Positions 16,068-24,926 are shown, counted from the stretch's first letter. The stretch: DNA of 64,000 nt from Streptomyces sp. 2114.4 (GCF_900187385.1 NZ_FYEY01000001.1:5208001-5272000); one strand, 5' to 3'. Notes: generated by a model not told the origin, from the sequence alone. Numbers and translations are program-made.

Positions 16068-17357
16068 CTAGAAGAAGGTGCGGAGGAAATCGGTGACCGT
16101 GCCGTCCTGCTCGACCAGCGGGATCAGCTGCCACTTGTCGAAGGACGTGCAGGGGTGCGACAGGCCCAGCCCGACCCAGTCACCGACCTCCAGGTCGCCG
16201 GCCCGCTCGGTGCGGACCCAGGCGTGCTGGTCGGACAGGCCGGTGACGGTGACGCCGTCCGCCGGCCGCAGGGTGTCGTCCCGGCCGGACCGTACGACCT
16301 GGGCCTGCGGCAGATGCAGGTCGTACGCCGCATCGCGCTTGCCCGCGTTGAGGAACGCCTGCTCGGGCGTGGGGCGGGAGACGACCTGCGCCCAGAGGCG
16401 GAAGGCGGGCTGCAGGGCGCCCTCCTCCGGGACGCGGTTGAAGGGGGTGACCTCGCGGTAGTGACCGTCGTCGTGCGAGACGTACGCGCCCGAGCGCAGC
16501 AGCTTGAGAGGCAGGGCGGTCAGTTCGGGGATCTCGGCGAAGACCTCGGCCACCGCATCGAACCAGGCGCTGCCGCCGGCGCTGATGACGATCTGGTCGA
16601 GGTCGGCGAACCGGCCCGCCCGGTCGAACTCCACGGCCAGGGCGACCAGTCGGCGCAGCCAGGCGGTCACCCGCTCGGGGGTGGCGTCGGGCACCTCGCC
16701 CTCGTAGCCGGCGACGCCGACCAGGCGGAGGGTGTCCACGCCCGCGATGGCGTCGGCGAGTTCGAGGCATTCGGTCTCGGTCCGCACGCCGGTACGCGCG
16801 CACTCGCCGGCGCCGAGTTCGACGACGACGTCCACGGGCCGGGTGGCGCCGGCCTCGCGCAGCGCGGTGTCCATCAGCTCGATGCCGCGCAGCGAGTCGA
16901 CGTAGCACACGAAGCGGAAGCCGGGGTCGGCGGCGAGCTCACCGGCGAGCCAGCGCAGCGCGGCCGCGTCCACGAGCTCATTGGCCAGGAAGATCCGCTG
17001 GATGCCGTAGTGGCGGTACACGCGGACCTGGTGAGGGACGGCGGCGGTGATGCCCCAGGCGCCGTGCTCCAGCTGGCGGGCGAAGAGCTGCGGCGCCATG
17101 CAGGTCTTGCCGTGCGGCGCGAAGGCCAGGCCGTGCCGGACGGCGTACGTCTCCATCAGGGCCAGGTTGTGGGCGACCGACTCGGCGGAGAGGGCGAGGA
17201 CAGGGGTGGTGAACCCGTCGCGGAAGAGGTTGCGGCGCTCGGCGGCCAGCTCGCCGACGGTCCGGCCCTCGGCGTCCGGAGGCAGCGCCTTGAAGCGGTG
17301 ATCGACCCGCTCGTCCGCGAGTTCTTTGAGTCCCTGCGCGAGCCGTTCACCGGCCAT
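16068..17357 (-). CDS. D-serine dehydratase-like / D-threonine aldolase-like PLP enzyme (amino-acid deaminase)
   Basis: The 429-residue protein is a fold-type III PLP enzyme with an alanine-racemase-like N-terminal barrel and a C-terminal D-serine-dehydratase-like domain. The Schiff-base lysine is Lys84 in FAPHGKTCMAP. The C-terminal HPCTSFDKW (His401, Cys403) matches the zinc-binding HxC pair of eukaryotic-type D-serine dehydratases. Enzymes of this group deaminate or cleave D-beta-hydroxy amino acids. D-serine would give pyruvate and ammonia through 2-aminoacrylate. The ATG at 17357 has GAGG upstream. It faces the PfkB kinase across a shared promoter that contains a palindromic operator. 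Confidence 0.87.
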   Translation of the reverse strand: MAGERLAQGLKELADERVDHRFKALPPDAEGRTVGELAAERRNLFRDGFTTPVLALSAESVAHNLALMETYAVRHGLAFAPHGKTCMAPQLFARQLEHGAWGITAAVPHQVRVYRHYGIQRIFLANELVDAAALRWLAGELAADPGFRFVCYVDSLRGIELMDTALREAGATRPVDVVVELGAGECARTGVRTETECLELADAIAGVDTLRLVGVAGYEGEVPDATPERVTAWLRRLVALAVEFDRAGRFADLDQIVISAGGSAWFDAVAEVFAEIPELTALPLKLLRSGAYVSHDDGHYREVTPFNRVPEEGALQPAFRLWAQVVSRPTPEQAFLNAGKRDAAYDLHLPQAQVVRSGRDDTLRPADGVTVTGLSDQHAWVRTERAGDLEVGDWVGLGLSHPCTSFDKWQLIPLVEQDGTVTDFLRTFF

Positions 17358-17378
17358 GAGGCCTCCTCACAAGTCCTC

Positions 17379-17395
17379 GTTGCACTGTCTGCAAC
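17379..17395. promoter_or_regulatory. palindromic operator in the divergent promoter of the D-amino-acid island
   Basis: GTTGCA-CTGTC-TGCAAC is a perfect 6-bp inverted repeat with a 5-bp spacer. It lies 22 bp upstream of the deaminase start and about 200 bp upstream of the kinase. Its size and symmetry suit an IclR-type dimer. The IclR gene at 18926 in the same cluster is the natural candidate (inference). Confidence 0.65.
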
Positions 17396-17592
17396 ACTCA
17401 TTGCGCATATCGCTGACCGCTGTCTAACATCCGGGCCATCGCCCGGTCAACGGTGGGAAGCGGGGTGGGAAGCGGCGGGAAATGGCCCGCACACCGCGCC
17501 GCACAGGGCCGGAATCCCGTGCCGCACCCGGCCCGCACCCCGCGCGCCACCCGGTCCGGGGCAGGCACCACAGCGAAGGAGCGGAACCGATC

Positions 17593-18849
17593 GTGACCAG
17601 GTCCTCGAACGCCGGCGGCATCCCGGCCCGGGACGGCGCACCCGCCCCGGACGTCGAGGTCGTCTGTCTCGGCGAGTCCATGGTCACCTTCCTGCCGCGG
17701 CTGCCCGGCCGGCTCGCCGACGTACCCTCCTTCGACCGCGCCATCGGCGGCGCCGAATCCAACGTCGCCTGCACCCTCGCCCGCACCGGCCACTCCGCAC
17801 GCTGGATCTCCCGGGTCGGCGCCGACGGCTTCGGCGACCACCTGCTTGCCGCCATCGCCGACTGCGGCGTCGACGTCACCCACGTCCGACGCGACCCGCT
17901 GCGCCCCACCGGCATTTACTTCCGCACCGCGGGCGACCGCGCAACCGACACCCATGAGGTCGCCTACTACCGCGCCGGTTCCGCCGCCTCCGCCATGACG
18001 GCCGCGCACCTGGACCGGGACGCGGTCCACTCCGGGCGGATCCTGCACCTGTCCGGCATCACGGCGGCGCTGTCCGAGGACTGCCTCGGCCTGATGTGCG
18101 AGCTGACCGCCCGACGCCCGGGGCGGCCGCTGCTCTCGTTCGACGTCAACTACCGTCCGGGGCTGTGGCGTGAGCCGTCACGGGCACGGGCGCTGCTCGA
18201 ACTGGCGCGGGGTGCCGACCTGGTCTTCGTCGGCGACGACGAGGCCCGGGACGCATGGGGTCTGCACGGGGCACGGGCCATCAGCGAGGCACTGCCGGAA
18301 CCGGACCTCTTGGTCGTCAAGCAGGGCAAGCGCGGGGCCACCGTCTTCCAGCGCACCCCCGAGACGGGCGCGCACCGCGGTGACGCCTCCGGTACTGCGA
18401 CGGGCGAGCGCCGCGGTGACGCCTCCGGCATTGCGGCGGGCGAGCGCCGCGGTGACGCCTCCGGCATTGTGACGGGCGTGGGCCGCGCCGATGCCACCGC
18501 CACCTTCGTCCCGTCCCTGAACGTCGACCTCGTGGCGGCCACCGGCGCCGGAGACGCCTTCGCCGCCGGATTCCTCTCCGCCACCCTCCGCGCTCTTCCC
18601 GTCCGCACCCGCATCCGTCACGGCCACTTGTGGGCCGCCGCCGCCCTCACCGTCCCCGGCGATCTCGCGACCCCGCCCGGCCGCGCGCACGCCGACCGCC
18701 TGGCGGACCTCGACGACGCGGCCTGGGAGAGACTGCACCTCGGCCCCGGCTGGACCGAAGCCGCAGCGTCCGGCCGCAGGGTCGACGCATCCGGCCGCAG
18801 GGCTGACGCATCCGGCCGCAGGGCCGACGAGGAGGTACGGACACCGTGA
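17593..18849 (+). CDS. PfkB-family sugar kinase (2-keto-3-deoxygluconate kinase-like) with inserted repeats
   Basis: The PfkB-family carbohydrate kinase is about 418 residues long. N-terminal VVCLGESMVTFLPR and FDRAIGGAESNVACTLARTG resemble KDG kinases, and the C-terminal anion-hole/catalytic motif VAATGAGDAFAAGF is intact. Two tandem repeats make it longer than the usual 310-350 residues: three 12-residue units (RRGDASGIxxGE) inserted just before the catalytic motif, and three 7-residue ASGRRAD units at the C-terminus. The GTG at 17593 is chosen because AAGGAG lies at 17576-17581. An in-frame ATG at 17482 would add an unlikely Arg/Pro-rich extension. The start of the iclR gene follows 76 bp after the stop. 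Confidence 0.85.
   Translation: MTRSSNAGGIPARDGAPAPDVEVVCLGESMVTFLPRLPGRLADVPSFDRAIGGAESNVACTLARTGHSARWISRVGADGFGDHLLAAIADCGVDVTHVRRDPLRPTGIYFRTAGDRATDTHEVAYYRAGSAASAMTAAHLDRDAVHSGRILHLSGITAALSEDCLGLMCELTARRPGRPLLSFDVNYRPGLWREPSRARALLELARGADLVFVGDDEARDAWGLHGARAISEALPEPDLLVVKQGKRGATVFQRTPETGAHRGDASGTATGERRGDASGIAAGERRGDASGIVTGVGRADATATFVPSLNVDLVAATGAGDAFAAGFLSATLRALPVRTRIRHGHLWAAAALTVPGDLATPPGRAHADRLADLDDAAWERLHLGPGWTEAAASGRRVDASGRRADASGRRADEEVRTP
18375..18482 (+). repeat. 36-bp in-frame tandem repeat inside the PfkB gene
   Basis: Three 36-bp units begin with CCGCGGTGACGCCTCCGG at 18375, 18411 and 18447. A decayed fourth start follows at 18483. They encode 12-residue Arg-Gly-Asp-Ala-Ser-Gly repeats. 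High identity between units points to recent expansion. Confidence 0.93.
18766..18828 (+). repeat. 21-bp in-frame tandem repeat at the 3' end of the PfkB gene
   Basis: Three 21-bp units (18766-18786, 18787-18807, 18808-18828) share CATCCGGCCGCAGGG and encode ASGRRVD/ASGRRAD/ASGRRAD just before the stop codon. Confidence 0.93.
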
Positions 18850-18925
18850 ACCAGCGACGTGAGACAGCCATCGACGCGAGGCACACCCTCGACGACGGCA
18901 GGGACGGACGAAGCGAGGCACGTAC

Positions 18926-19693
18926 ATGAGCCAGACCGTCGACCGCGCGCTGAGCATCCTGCCGCTGCTCGCCGAGGGGCCCGCCGACCTGGGGCAGGTC
19001 GCCGACCGGCTCGGTGTCCACAAGTCCACGGCGCTCCGGCTCCTGCGCACCCTCCACGAACACGGCCTCGTCTACCGCCAGTCCGACCAGCGCTACCGCC
19101 TCGGCGCCCGGCTCTTCGCCCTCGCCCAGCAGGCCGCCGAAAACCTCGACGTACGCGAAATCGCCCACCCCCACCTCGTCGAACTCAACGAGAAATGCGG
19201 GCACACCGTCCACCTCGCGGTCCATGAGGAGAACGAGGTCCTTTACATCGACAAGGTGGAGAGCCGCTATCCGGTCCGGATGTACTCCCGGATCGGCAAA
19301 CCCGTCGCGATCACCGTCGCCGCGGTCGCCAAGCTGCTCCTCGCCGACCTGCCCGAACCCGAGCGCCGCGCCCTCGCGGAAAAGCTCGACTACCCCCTCT
19401 ACACGTCCCGTTCGACCCCGAACGCCACGGCCTTCCTGGCCGAACTGGCCAAGGTCGGCGAACAGGGCTGGGCCACCGACCTCGGTGGCCACGAGGAGTC
19501 CATCAACTGCGTCGCGGCCCCCATCCGCGGTGCGGACGGACGCCTGGTCGCCGCCATGTCGGTCTCCGCGCCCAATGTCGTCGTCACCGCCGAAGAACTC
19601 CTCACACTGCTCCCGCTGGTACGCCGCACCGCCGACGCCGTCAGCCGGGAGTACTCCGGAACCGCCATTCCCCAGTCACCACCGGTCCCGTGA
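18926..19693 (+). CDS. IclR family transcriptional regulator
   Basis: The 255-residue protein has an N-terminal IclR winged helix (LGQVADRLGVHKSTALRLLR, about residues 28-47) and a C-terminal GAF-like effector domain (HLVELNEKCGHTVHLAV..., and ATDLGGHEESINCVAAPIR). The ATG at 18926 follows GGACGAAGCGAGG. It lies between the PfkB kinase and RidA and probably regulates the whole island through the GTTGCA-N5-TGCAAC palindrome (inference). IclR proteins can activate or repress, and the sign cannot be read here. Confidence 0.92.
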   Translation: MSQTVDRALSILPLLAEGPADLGQVADRLGVHKSTALRLLRTLHEHGLVYRQSDQRYRLGARLFALAQQAAENLDVREIAHPHLVELNEKCGHTVHLAVHEENEVLYIDKVESRYPVRMYSRIGKPVAITVAAVAKLLLADLPEPERRALAEKLDYPLYTSRSTPNATAFLAELAKVGEQGWATDLGGHEESINCVAAPIRGADGRLVAAMSVSAPNVVVTAEELLTLLPLVRRTADAVSREYSGTAIPQSPPVP

Positions 19694-19754
19694 CCAGCGG
19701 CCCGGTAGTCACCGGTCCCGCAACCACCGGCCCCGTACAGGAAGCCTGCATCCC

Positions 19755-20165
19755 ATGACCGAGAAGACCGCGCTCACCCCGGCCACCCACACCACCCCGC
19801 CCGCGAAGTTCTCCCACGGCGTCAAGAAGGGCAACATCCTCCAGGTCGCGGGCCAGGTCGGCTTCCTCCCCGCCGTCGCGGGCCAGGCCCCCACCCCGGC
19901 CGGCCCCACCCTCCGCGAGCAGACCCTGCAGACCCTCGCCAACGTCCAGGCCGTCCTCGAAGAGGGCGGCGCGAGCTGGGACGACGCGATGATGATCCGC
20001 GTCTACCTCACCGACGTGGACCACTTCGCCGAGATGAACGAGATCTACAACGCCTACTTCGAGGAGCAGGGCCTCAAGGAGGCCCCCGCGGCCCGTACGA
20101 CCGTCTACGTCGGACTGCCCAAGGGGCTGCTCATCGAGATCGACGCCCTCGCGGTCCTGAGCTGA
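19755..20165 (+). CDS. RidA family enamine/imine deaminase
   Basis: The 136-residue RidA/YjgF/YER057c/UK114 protein has the family blocks ILQVAGQVGF, TLQTLANVQAVLEEGG, the trimer-site ARTTVYVGLPKGLLIEIDALA, and the conserved arginine (Arg of AARTT) needed for deaminase activity. RidA hydrolyses reactive 2-aminoacrylate and related imines released by PLP dehydratases, which fits the deaminase encoded nearby. The start at 19755 (MTEKTAL) is chosen because upstream in-frame sequence overlaps iclR and is not RidA-like. The intergenic space after iclR is 61 bp and repeats the phrase ACCGGTCCCG/CCGGCCCCG. Confidence 0.93.
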   Translation: MTEKTALTPATHTTPPAKFSHGVKKGNILQVAGQVGFLPAVAGQAPTPAGPTLREQTLQTLANVQAVLEEGGASWDDAMMIRVYLTDVDHFAEMNEIYNAYFEEQGLKEAPAARTTVYVGLPKGLLIEIDALAVLS

Positions 20166-20344
20166 GGCACCGAACCCCTTGCCCCGCCTGCCGTTAGCAC
20201 CACCGCACGCGCACCGTTCGCCGCACGGCACGGCGCCCCGTACCGACGGGTCGCCGTGCCGCGGTCCCCCCTGCCTGGAGATGCCTTCCAGGGGACGCCC
20301 CGGACCGCCCGGGGACCACCCCTGCCTGACAACGGAGTCACCCC

Positions 20345-21820
20345 ATGTTCCTCGCCGCCACGCCCGCCACCCCGCCGCCACCACCCCACACCGGTGGACT
20401 GATCGCCCTGATACCGGGCACCGCGGGACTCCTGACGGTCGCCGCCCTGGGCATCGCCCTGCTCCTCGTTCTGATCATCAAGGTCCGGCTGCAGCCGTTC
20501 GTCGCGCTGCTCACGGTCTCCATCGCGGTGGGCCTGGCCGCCGGGCTCTCCGTCACCGAACTCTTCGGCACGGTCCAGAAATCCGACGCCGTCTCGATGA
20601 TCGAAACCGGTATGGGCGGCATCCTCGGGCACGTCGCCATCATCATCGGCCTGGGCACCATGCTCGGCGCGATCCTCGAAGTCTCCGGCGGCGCCGAGGT
20701 GTTGAGCTCCCGGCTGCTCCGCCTCTTCGGCGAGCGGCGCGAACCGCTCGCCATGGGCCTGACCGGCCTGATCTTCGGCATCCCCGTCTTTTTCGACGTC
20801 GGCATCTTCGTCCTCGCCCCGATCGTCTACGCGGCGGCGAAGCGGAGTGGCAAGTCGATCCTCCTCTACTGCATGCCGCTGCTCGCGGGCCTGTCCATGA
20901 CCCACGCCTTCCTGCCGCCGCACCCCGGCCCGGTCGCCGCCGCCGGCCTCTTCAAGGTCGACCTCGGGTGGATCATCCTCATGGGCATCCTCTGCGGCAT
21001 CCCGGCGGTGCTCGCCGCCTGGGGCTACGCGGCCTGGATCGGCAAGCGGCTGTTCGTCCCCGTCCCCCAGGACATGGTCGAGGCGGCGGACGAAGCCAAG
21101 GCCGCGGTCGCCGCGGAGAAGACCGCGGCCGGCGTCAGGACCGACGAGGCACCGGTCCCCCTGGCCACCGTCCTCACCATCATCGGCACCCCGCTGCTCC
21201 TCATCCTCCTGGCGACCTTCTCCTCCATCGCCATCGCTCCCTCGCCCGGCCGCTCGGTGATCGAGTTCTTCGGCCACCCCTTCGTCGCCCTGACCATCGC
21301 CCTGCTGATGTCGTACTACCTGCTGGGCATCCGCCGAGGCTGGTCCCGCAAGTCCCTGGAGACGGTCTCCACCGCCTCGCTCAAGCCGGTCGGCAACATC
21401 ATCCTGGTCGTCGGCGCCGGCGGCATCTTCGGCGCCGTCCTCAAGGGCAGCGGTGTCGCCACCGCCCTCTCCGACACCTTCCACCACGTCGGCCTCCCCG
21501 TCATCGTCCTCGCCTACCTCCTCTCCCTCGTCCTCCGCGTCGCCCAGGGCTCCGCCACGGTCGCCATCGTCACCACGGCCGGCATCGTCGTCCCCCTCGT
21601 CGAGGGCCAGGGCCTGTCCCAGGCCCAGCTGGCGCTGATCATCATGGCGATCTCGGCGGGGTCGATCTTCGCGTCCCATGTGAACGACGGGGGATTCTGG
21701 ATGGTCAGCAAGTACTTCGGCATCACGGAACGCGACACGCTCAAGTCCTGGACGGTGCTGGAATCCGTGCTCTCGGTTGTGGGGTTCGCGGTGGCGGTGC
21801 TGGTGAGCTTGGTCGTGTAG
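20345..21820 (+). CDS. GntP-family permease (gluconate or D-serine type)
   Basis: The 491-residue polytopic membrane protein of the GntP family has about 12-14 transmembrane helices. It has the family blocks GMGGILGHVAIIIGLGTMLGAI (split over a helix), PVFFDVGIFVLAP, THAFLPPHPGPVA and ASHVNDGGFWMVSKYF. Most relatives carry gluconate in symport with H+, but the family also contains DsdX, a D-serine permease. With a D-serine-dehydratase-like enzyme and RidA in the same cluster, a D-amino-acid substrate is as plausible as gluconate. The hydrophilic loop around residues 235-265 is longer than usual. It is the last gene of the cluster. Confidence 0.9.
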   Translation: MFLAATPATPPPPPHTGGLIALIPGTAGLLTVAALGIALLLVLIIKVRLQPFVALLTVSIAVGLAAGLSVTELFGTVQKSDAVSMIETGMGGILGHVAIIIGLGTMLGAILEVSGGAEVLSSRLLRLFGERREPLAMGLTGLIFGIPVFFDVGIFVLAPIVYAAAKRSGKSILLYCMPLLAGLSMTHAFLPPHPGPVAAAGLFKVDLGWIILMGILCGIPAVLAAWGYAAWIGKRLFVPVPQDMVEAADEAKAAVAAEKTAAGVRTDEAPVPLATVLTIIGTPLLLILLATFSSIAIAPSPGRSVIEFFGHPFVALTIALLMSYYLLGIRRGWSRKSLETVSTASLKPVGNIILVVGAGGIFGAVLKGSGVATALSDTFHHVGLPVIVLAYLLSLVLRVAQGSATVAIVTTAGIVVPLVEGQGLSQAQLALIIMAISAGSIFASHVNDGGFWMVSKYFGITERDTLKSWTVLESVLSVVGFAVAVLVSLVV

Positions 21821-21887
21821 GCGCCGATTGCCCCGCCCCGTCTCCGTACGCCCTCGGGGCGTCCGACACCGGGCGCTCCACCGGCTT

Positions 21888-22394
21888 TTACGCCACCGCC
21901 CCGTACGCCCGGGCCCCTTCGCGCGGCAGCACGGCCCACAACCGCGTCCCATCGCCGGGCTCGGACGACTCCCCGAACCCCCACTCACCGTCACAGGCCT
22001 GCATCACACAGGCCAGCAGCAAGAGCAGAGACCGCCGCCTGCCGTCACAGGCCGCCGCGAGACGACGGTGGGTATGGCGCGGGTGCCCGTCGTAGAGGCA
22101 GATGCGCAGCGCGTCATCGCGATAGCGCAGCGACAGATAGACGCTGTCGGAGGGCGTGAACAGGCATGCACAGGCGGCGAGTTCACCGATCACCTGGGTC
22201 GCGGCGGCGGTCACGTCATACAGACCGTGTGCTTCCAGGATCGTACGGGCGGCGGACCGCGCGACGGCCGGACTGGCGAGCGCCGCGGGAAGGGTGAGGC
22301 TGTAGGCCAGGTTCTCCGGTACGCGGGGGAGGAGCGCCCGGCGCCGGTGCAGGACCGGGCCGGGCGCCCTTCGGTGAGCCGGTGTCGGGGTCAC
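21888..22394 (-). CDS. degenerate HATPase-like (anti-sigma-type) protein
   Basis: The 168-residue protein has the overall pattern of the short Streptomyces HATPase/anti-sigma-type ATP-binding proteins: an N-terminal VARSAARTILEAHGL helix, the middle stretch VIGELAACACLF, then LRICLYDGHP and a C-terminal DGTRLWAVLP strand. The N-box asparagine of the usual ELVTNAVRH motif is replaced (ELAACACLF), and the glycine-rich lid is gone, so it may not bind ATP. The GTG start overlaps the stop of the upstream M14 carboxypeptidase (GTGA), which implies translational coupling. The assignment rests on motif pattern only. Confidence 0.6.
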   Translation of the reverse strand: MTPTPAHRRAPGPVLHRRRALLPRVPENLAYSLTLPAALASPAVARSAARTILEAHGLYDVTAAATQVIGELAACACLFTPSDSVYLSLRYRDDALRICLYDGHPRHTHRRLAAACDGRRRSLLLLLACVMQACDGEWGFGESSEPGDGTRLWAVLPREGARAYGAVA

Positions 22395-23746
22395 TTCGCC
22401 TTGCAGTACTGCCCTTCCTTGCCGATCGCCCGGTAAGGACAGTCGGCGAGTTCCAGCAGCCGGAGAACCGCCTCGCGGTTACGGGACGTCTCCTTCGGGA
22501 TCACCGAGTCCTTCGGGTAGAAGCCGCCGCCCAGGAAGGACGACGGGTACATCTCGAAGGTGTAGGCGAACACCTTCTGGTCGCCCCACAGCCAGTCGTC
22601 GATCGAGCCGTCGGTGATGTACAGGTCGCTGGACTGTTCGGGGGTGTAGCCGTTGGTGGCGGCCATGTTCTTGCCGATGGTGGCGAAGGTGTCGTGTTCG
22701 TCCTGGGTCATGCCGGGGCCGGTGTCGTCGTCGGTGAAGCCGAAGGGCCACAGGACCAGTTCGCTGTAGGTGTGGAAGTCGATGGCGGCCTTGATCTGCT
22801 GCTTGCCGCCGACGATCCGGCTCCGGACGAATTTCGAGACGACCTGGACCTCGGGGGCGGAGGCGGGGGACTTGCCGCGGTAGGTCTCGGAGGAGGGGCT
22901 GGAGGAAGAGCCGCCGCAGCAGCCCCACTTGAAGTCCCAGTTGCGGTTGAGGTCGGTGCCGACGCTGCTGGAACCGGTGTTGGGCTGGCGGTTCTTGCGC
23001 CAGCTGCGCAACGAGCCGGAGGCGATGTCGTAGGCGCCGCCGTCCGGGTTGAGGTCCGGGATGATCCAGATCTCGCGGGAGTCGAGCATCTTGGTGATGC
23101 GGGGGTCGGTCCCGTACTTCGAGGTGAACTCGTTCAGGAGGTAGAGGGCCATCTCGACGGTGAGGTGTTCCCTGGCGTGCTGGTGGGCGGTGAAGAGGAC
23201 TTCGGGCTCCGCCTCGTCCTTGGCGACGTTCTTGCTGAGCTTGAGGGCGAGGAGGGCGCGGCCCTCGTGGGAGGTGCCGATGACCTGCTTGCTCGCGATG
23301 GCCGGGTACTTGGCGACGAGGGCGTCGATCTCCTTCGTGGCCTCGTCGTAGGTGTGGTACTTCGTGTAGCCGGCGGGGAAGTCCTTGACCCGGGTGCCGG
23401 CAGGGGGCGACGCGGGCTCGGTGGCCGGCGGGTCCGGCAACTTGCGGAGTTCATAGCCGAGTCGGCGGGCGGCGAGGGCTTGTGCACGGTCCGCCGTGAT
23501 GACGACCTTCCCTGCGTGGACCTCGTCGATGGTGGCGCCGGTCGCGGTGAGGGCGGTGCGCTGGGCGGGGGTGGCGAGGCCCGTCACCTCGTACTGATGG
23601 GGGAGTTCGGTGCTGCTCGCCATGGATGCGGCGGGTCGGGCCGAGGGGGCGTCCTGCGCCTGGGCGGCGGCGACCGGGGCGGCGAGGGCGAGGGAGAGGA
23701 GCGCGGTGAGGACGGTTCTGCGTCCGCCGCGGATACGTGGTCGCAT
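22391..23746 (-). CDS. secreted zinc carboxypeptidase, M14 family
   Basis: The 451-residue secreted metallocarboxypeptidase has a signal peptide (residues 1-30, with an Arg-rich n-region MRPRIRGGRR and the hydrophobic core VLTALLSLALAAPVAAAQA). A propeptide-like region precedes the catalytic domain (from about 130). Zinc ligands are His190 and Glu193 (HQHARE) and His325 (IDFHTYSELVLWP). The substrate-binding DLNRNWDFKWG and the catalytic Glu398 (YTFEMYP) are present. It would trim C-terminal residues from extracellular peptides. The start at 23746 has AGGAG 6 nt upstream. A longer ATG frame to 23875 adds a non-secretory extension and is rejected. Confidence 0.93.
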   Translation of the reverse strand: MRPRIRGGRRTVLTALLSLALAAPVAAAQAQDAPSARPAASMASSTELPHQYEVTGLATPAQRTALTATGATIDEVHAGKVVITADRAQALAARRLGYELRKLPDPPATEPASPPAGTRVKDFPAGYTKYHTYDEATKEIDALVAKYPAIASKQVIGTSHEGRALLALKLSKNVAKDEAEPEVLFTAHQHAREHLTVEMALYLLNEFTSKYGTDPRITKMLDSREIWIIPDLNPDGGAYDIASGSLRSWRKNRQPNTGSSSVGTDLNRNWDFKWGCCGGSSSSPSSETYRGKSPASAPEVQVVSKFVRSRIVGGKQQIKAAIDFHTYSELVLWPFGFTDDDTGPGMTQDEHDTFATIGKNMAATNGYTPEQSSDLYITDGSIDDWLWGDQKVFAYTFEMYPSSFLGGGFYPKDSVIPKETSRNREAVLRLLELADCPYRAIGKEGQYCKAK

Positions 23747-23992
23747 GCGGTCTCCTGTGGGGTGTGAGCGAAGCGACGGCGTCAGTGTTGGCGCATTGGC
23801 ATGAGCGGGGCAAGGCGTCGCACGGCCAGATGCCGGGCCGTCGGCGGACGGGGCGTTTCGAGGGGAAAACGGCAACTGCCCATCGGTTTCGGGAAATTCA
23901 TTGCCTCATGCCGCGGTGGCGCCAACAATGCGCACGACAAAGCCGAACGCACCTGAGGGCGCTTCGGTGACATAAGCGGAGAGGACCCCCAC

Positions 23993-24901
23993 ATGAACAG
24001 ACCTCTCGTCGGCACCCTGGCCACGGCCGTGCTGGGAGCCGCAGCCCTGGCGGGCACCGTCGGAACGGCCCACGCCGCGCCGCAGCACGGAGCGCAGCAG
24101 AACGCGGAGCAGCAGCACGTCAAGCAGCAGGATTCCCGGGCGGCCAAGGCCAAGGCGGTGGACTTCGCCGGCACCGTCGCGCTGAGCAACTGCTCCGGAT
24201 CGGTCGTCCGGATGCCCACCTCGCAGTCGAACGACCCGGCCCTGGTGATGTCCAACGGCCACTGTCTGGAAAGCGGTATGCCCGGCGCCGGCGAGGTCAT
24301 CGTCGACCAGCCGTCCAGCCGCAGCTTCACGTTGCTCAACAAGTCGGCCGGCCGGGCGGGCACGATCAGGGCCACCAAGGTCGTCTACGCCACGATGACG
24401 GACACCGACGTCACGCTCTACCAGACGTCCTCGACCTACGCGCAGATCGAGCAGAAGTACGGGATCAAGCCACTGGAGCTGGCCACCGGCCACCCGGCCA
24501 AGGGGGCGGCGATCAGCGTCGTTTCCGGCTACTGGAAGAAGATCTACTCCTGCAACATCGACGGGTTCGTGCCCACCCTCAAGGAGGGCGAATGGACCTG
24601 GAAGGACTCGGTCCGCTACACCCCGCAGTGCAAGACGATCGGCGGCACGTCCGGATCGCCGGTGATCGACAACGCCACCGGCAAGGTCGCGGCCATCAAC
24701 AACACGGGCAATGAGGACGGCGAGAAGTGCACCGTCAACAACCCGTGCGAGGTGGACGAGAACGGCAATGTCACGGTGCACCAGGGCACCAACTACGCCG
24801 AGGAGACCTACGGGATACCGAAGTGCTTCGGCGCCGGCAACAAGCTGGACCTGAGCGCGGCCGGGTGCGCGCTGCCCAAGCCGGCGGCCACCCGTAGGTG
24901 A
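23993..24901 (+). CDS. secreted trypsin-/V8-like serine protease
   Basis: The 302-residue protein has a signal peptide (LVGTLATAVLGAAALAGTVG, cleavage after AHA at about 28) and a Gln/His-rich linker. A chymotrypsin-fold protease domain follows, with the apparent triad His90 (VMSNGHC), Asp139 (MTDTDVTLY) and Ser220 (IGGTSGSPV). The GTSGSP motif resembles V8-type proteases, which prefer acidic P1 residues, but specificity is not readable. Cysteine pairs (Cys67/Cys91, Cys187/Cys213 and two later) suggest disulfides. The ATG has GAGAGGA upstream. It is divergent from the M14 carboxypeptidase. Confidence 0.9.
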   Translation: MNRPLVGTLATAVLGAAALAGTVGTAHAAPQHGAQQNAEQQHVKQQDSRAAKAKAVDFAGTVALSNCSGSVVRMPTSQSNDPALVMSNGHCLESGMPGAGEVIVDQPSSRSFTLLNKSAGRAGTIRATKVVYATMTDTDVTLYQTSSTYAQIEQKYGIKPLELATGHPAKGAAISVVSGYWKKIYSCNIDGFVPTLKEGEWTWKDSVRYTPQCKTIGGTSGSPVIDNATGKVAAINNTGNEDGEKCTVNNPCEVDENGNVTVHQGTNYAEETYGIPKCFGAGNKLDLSAAGCALPKPAATRR

Positions 24902-24926
24902 CATGACGCGAAGTGCGACGCCGGCT

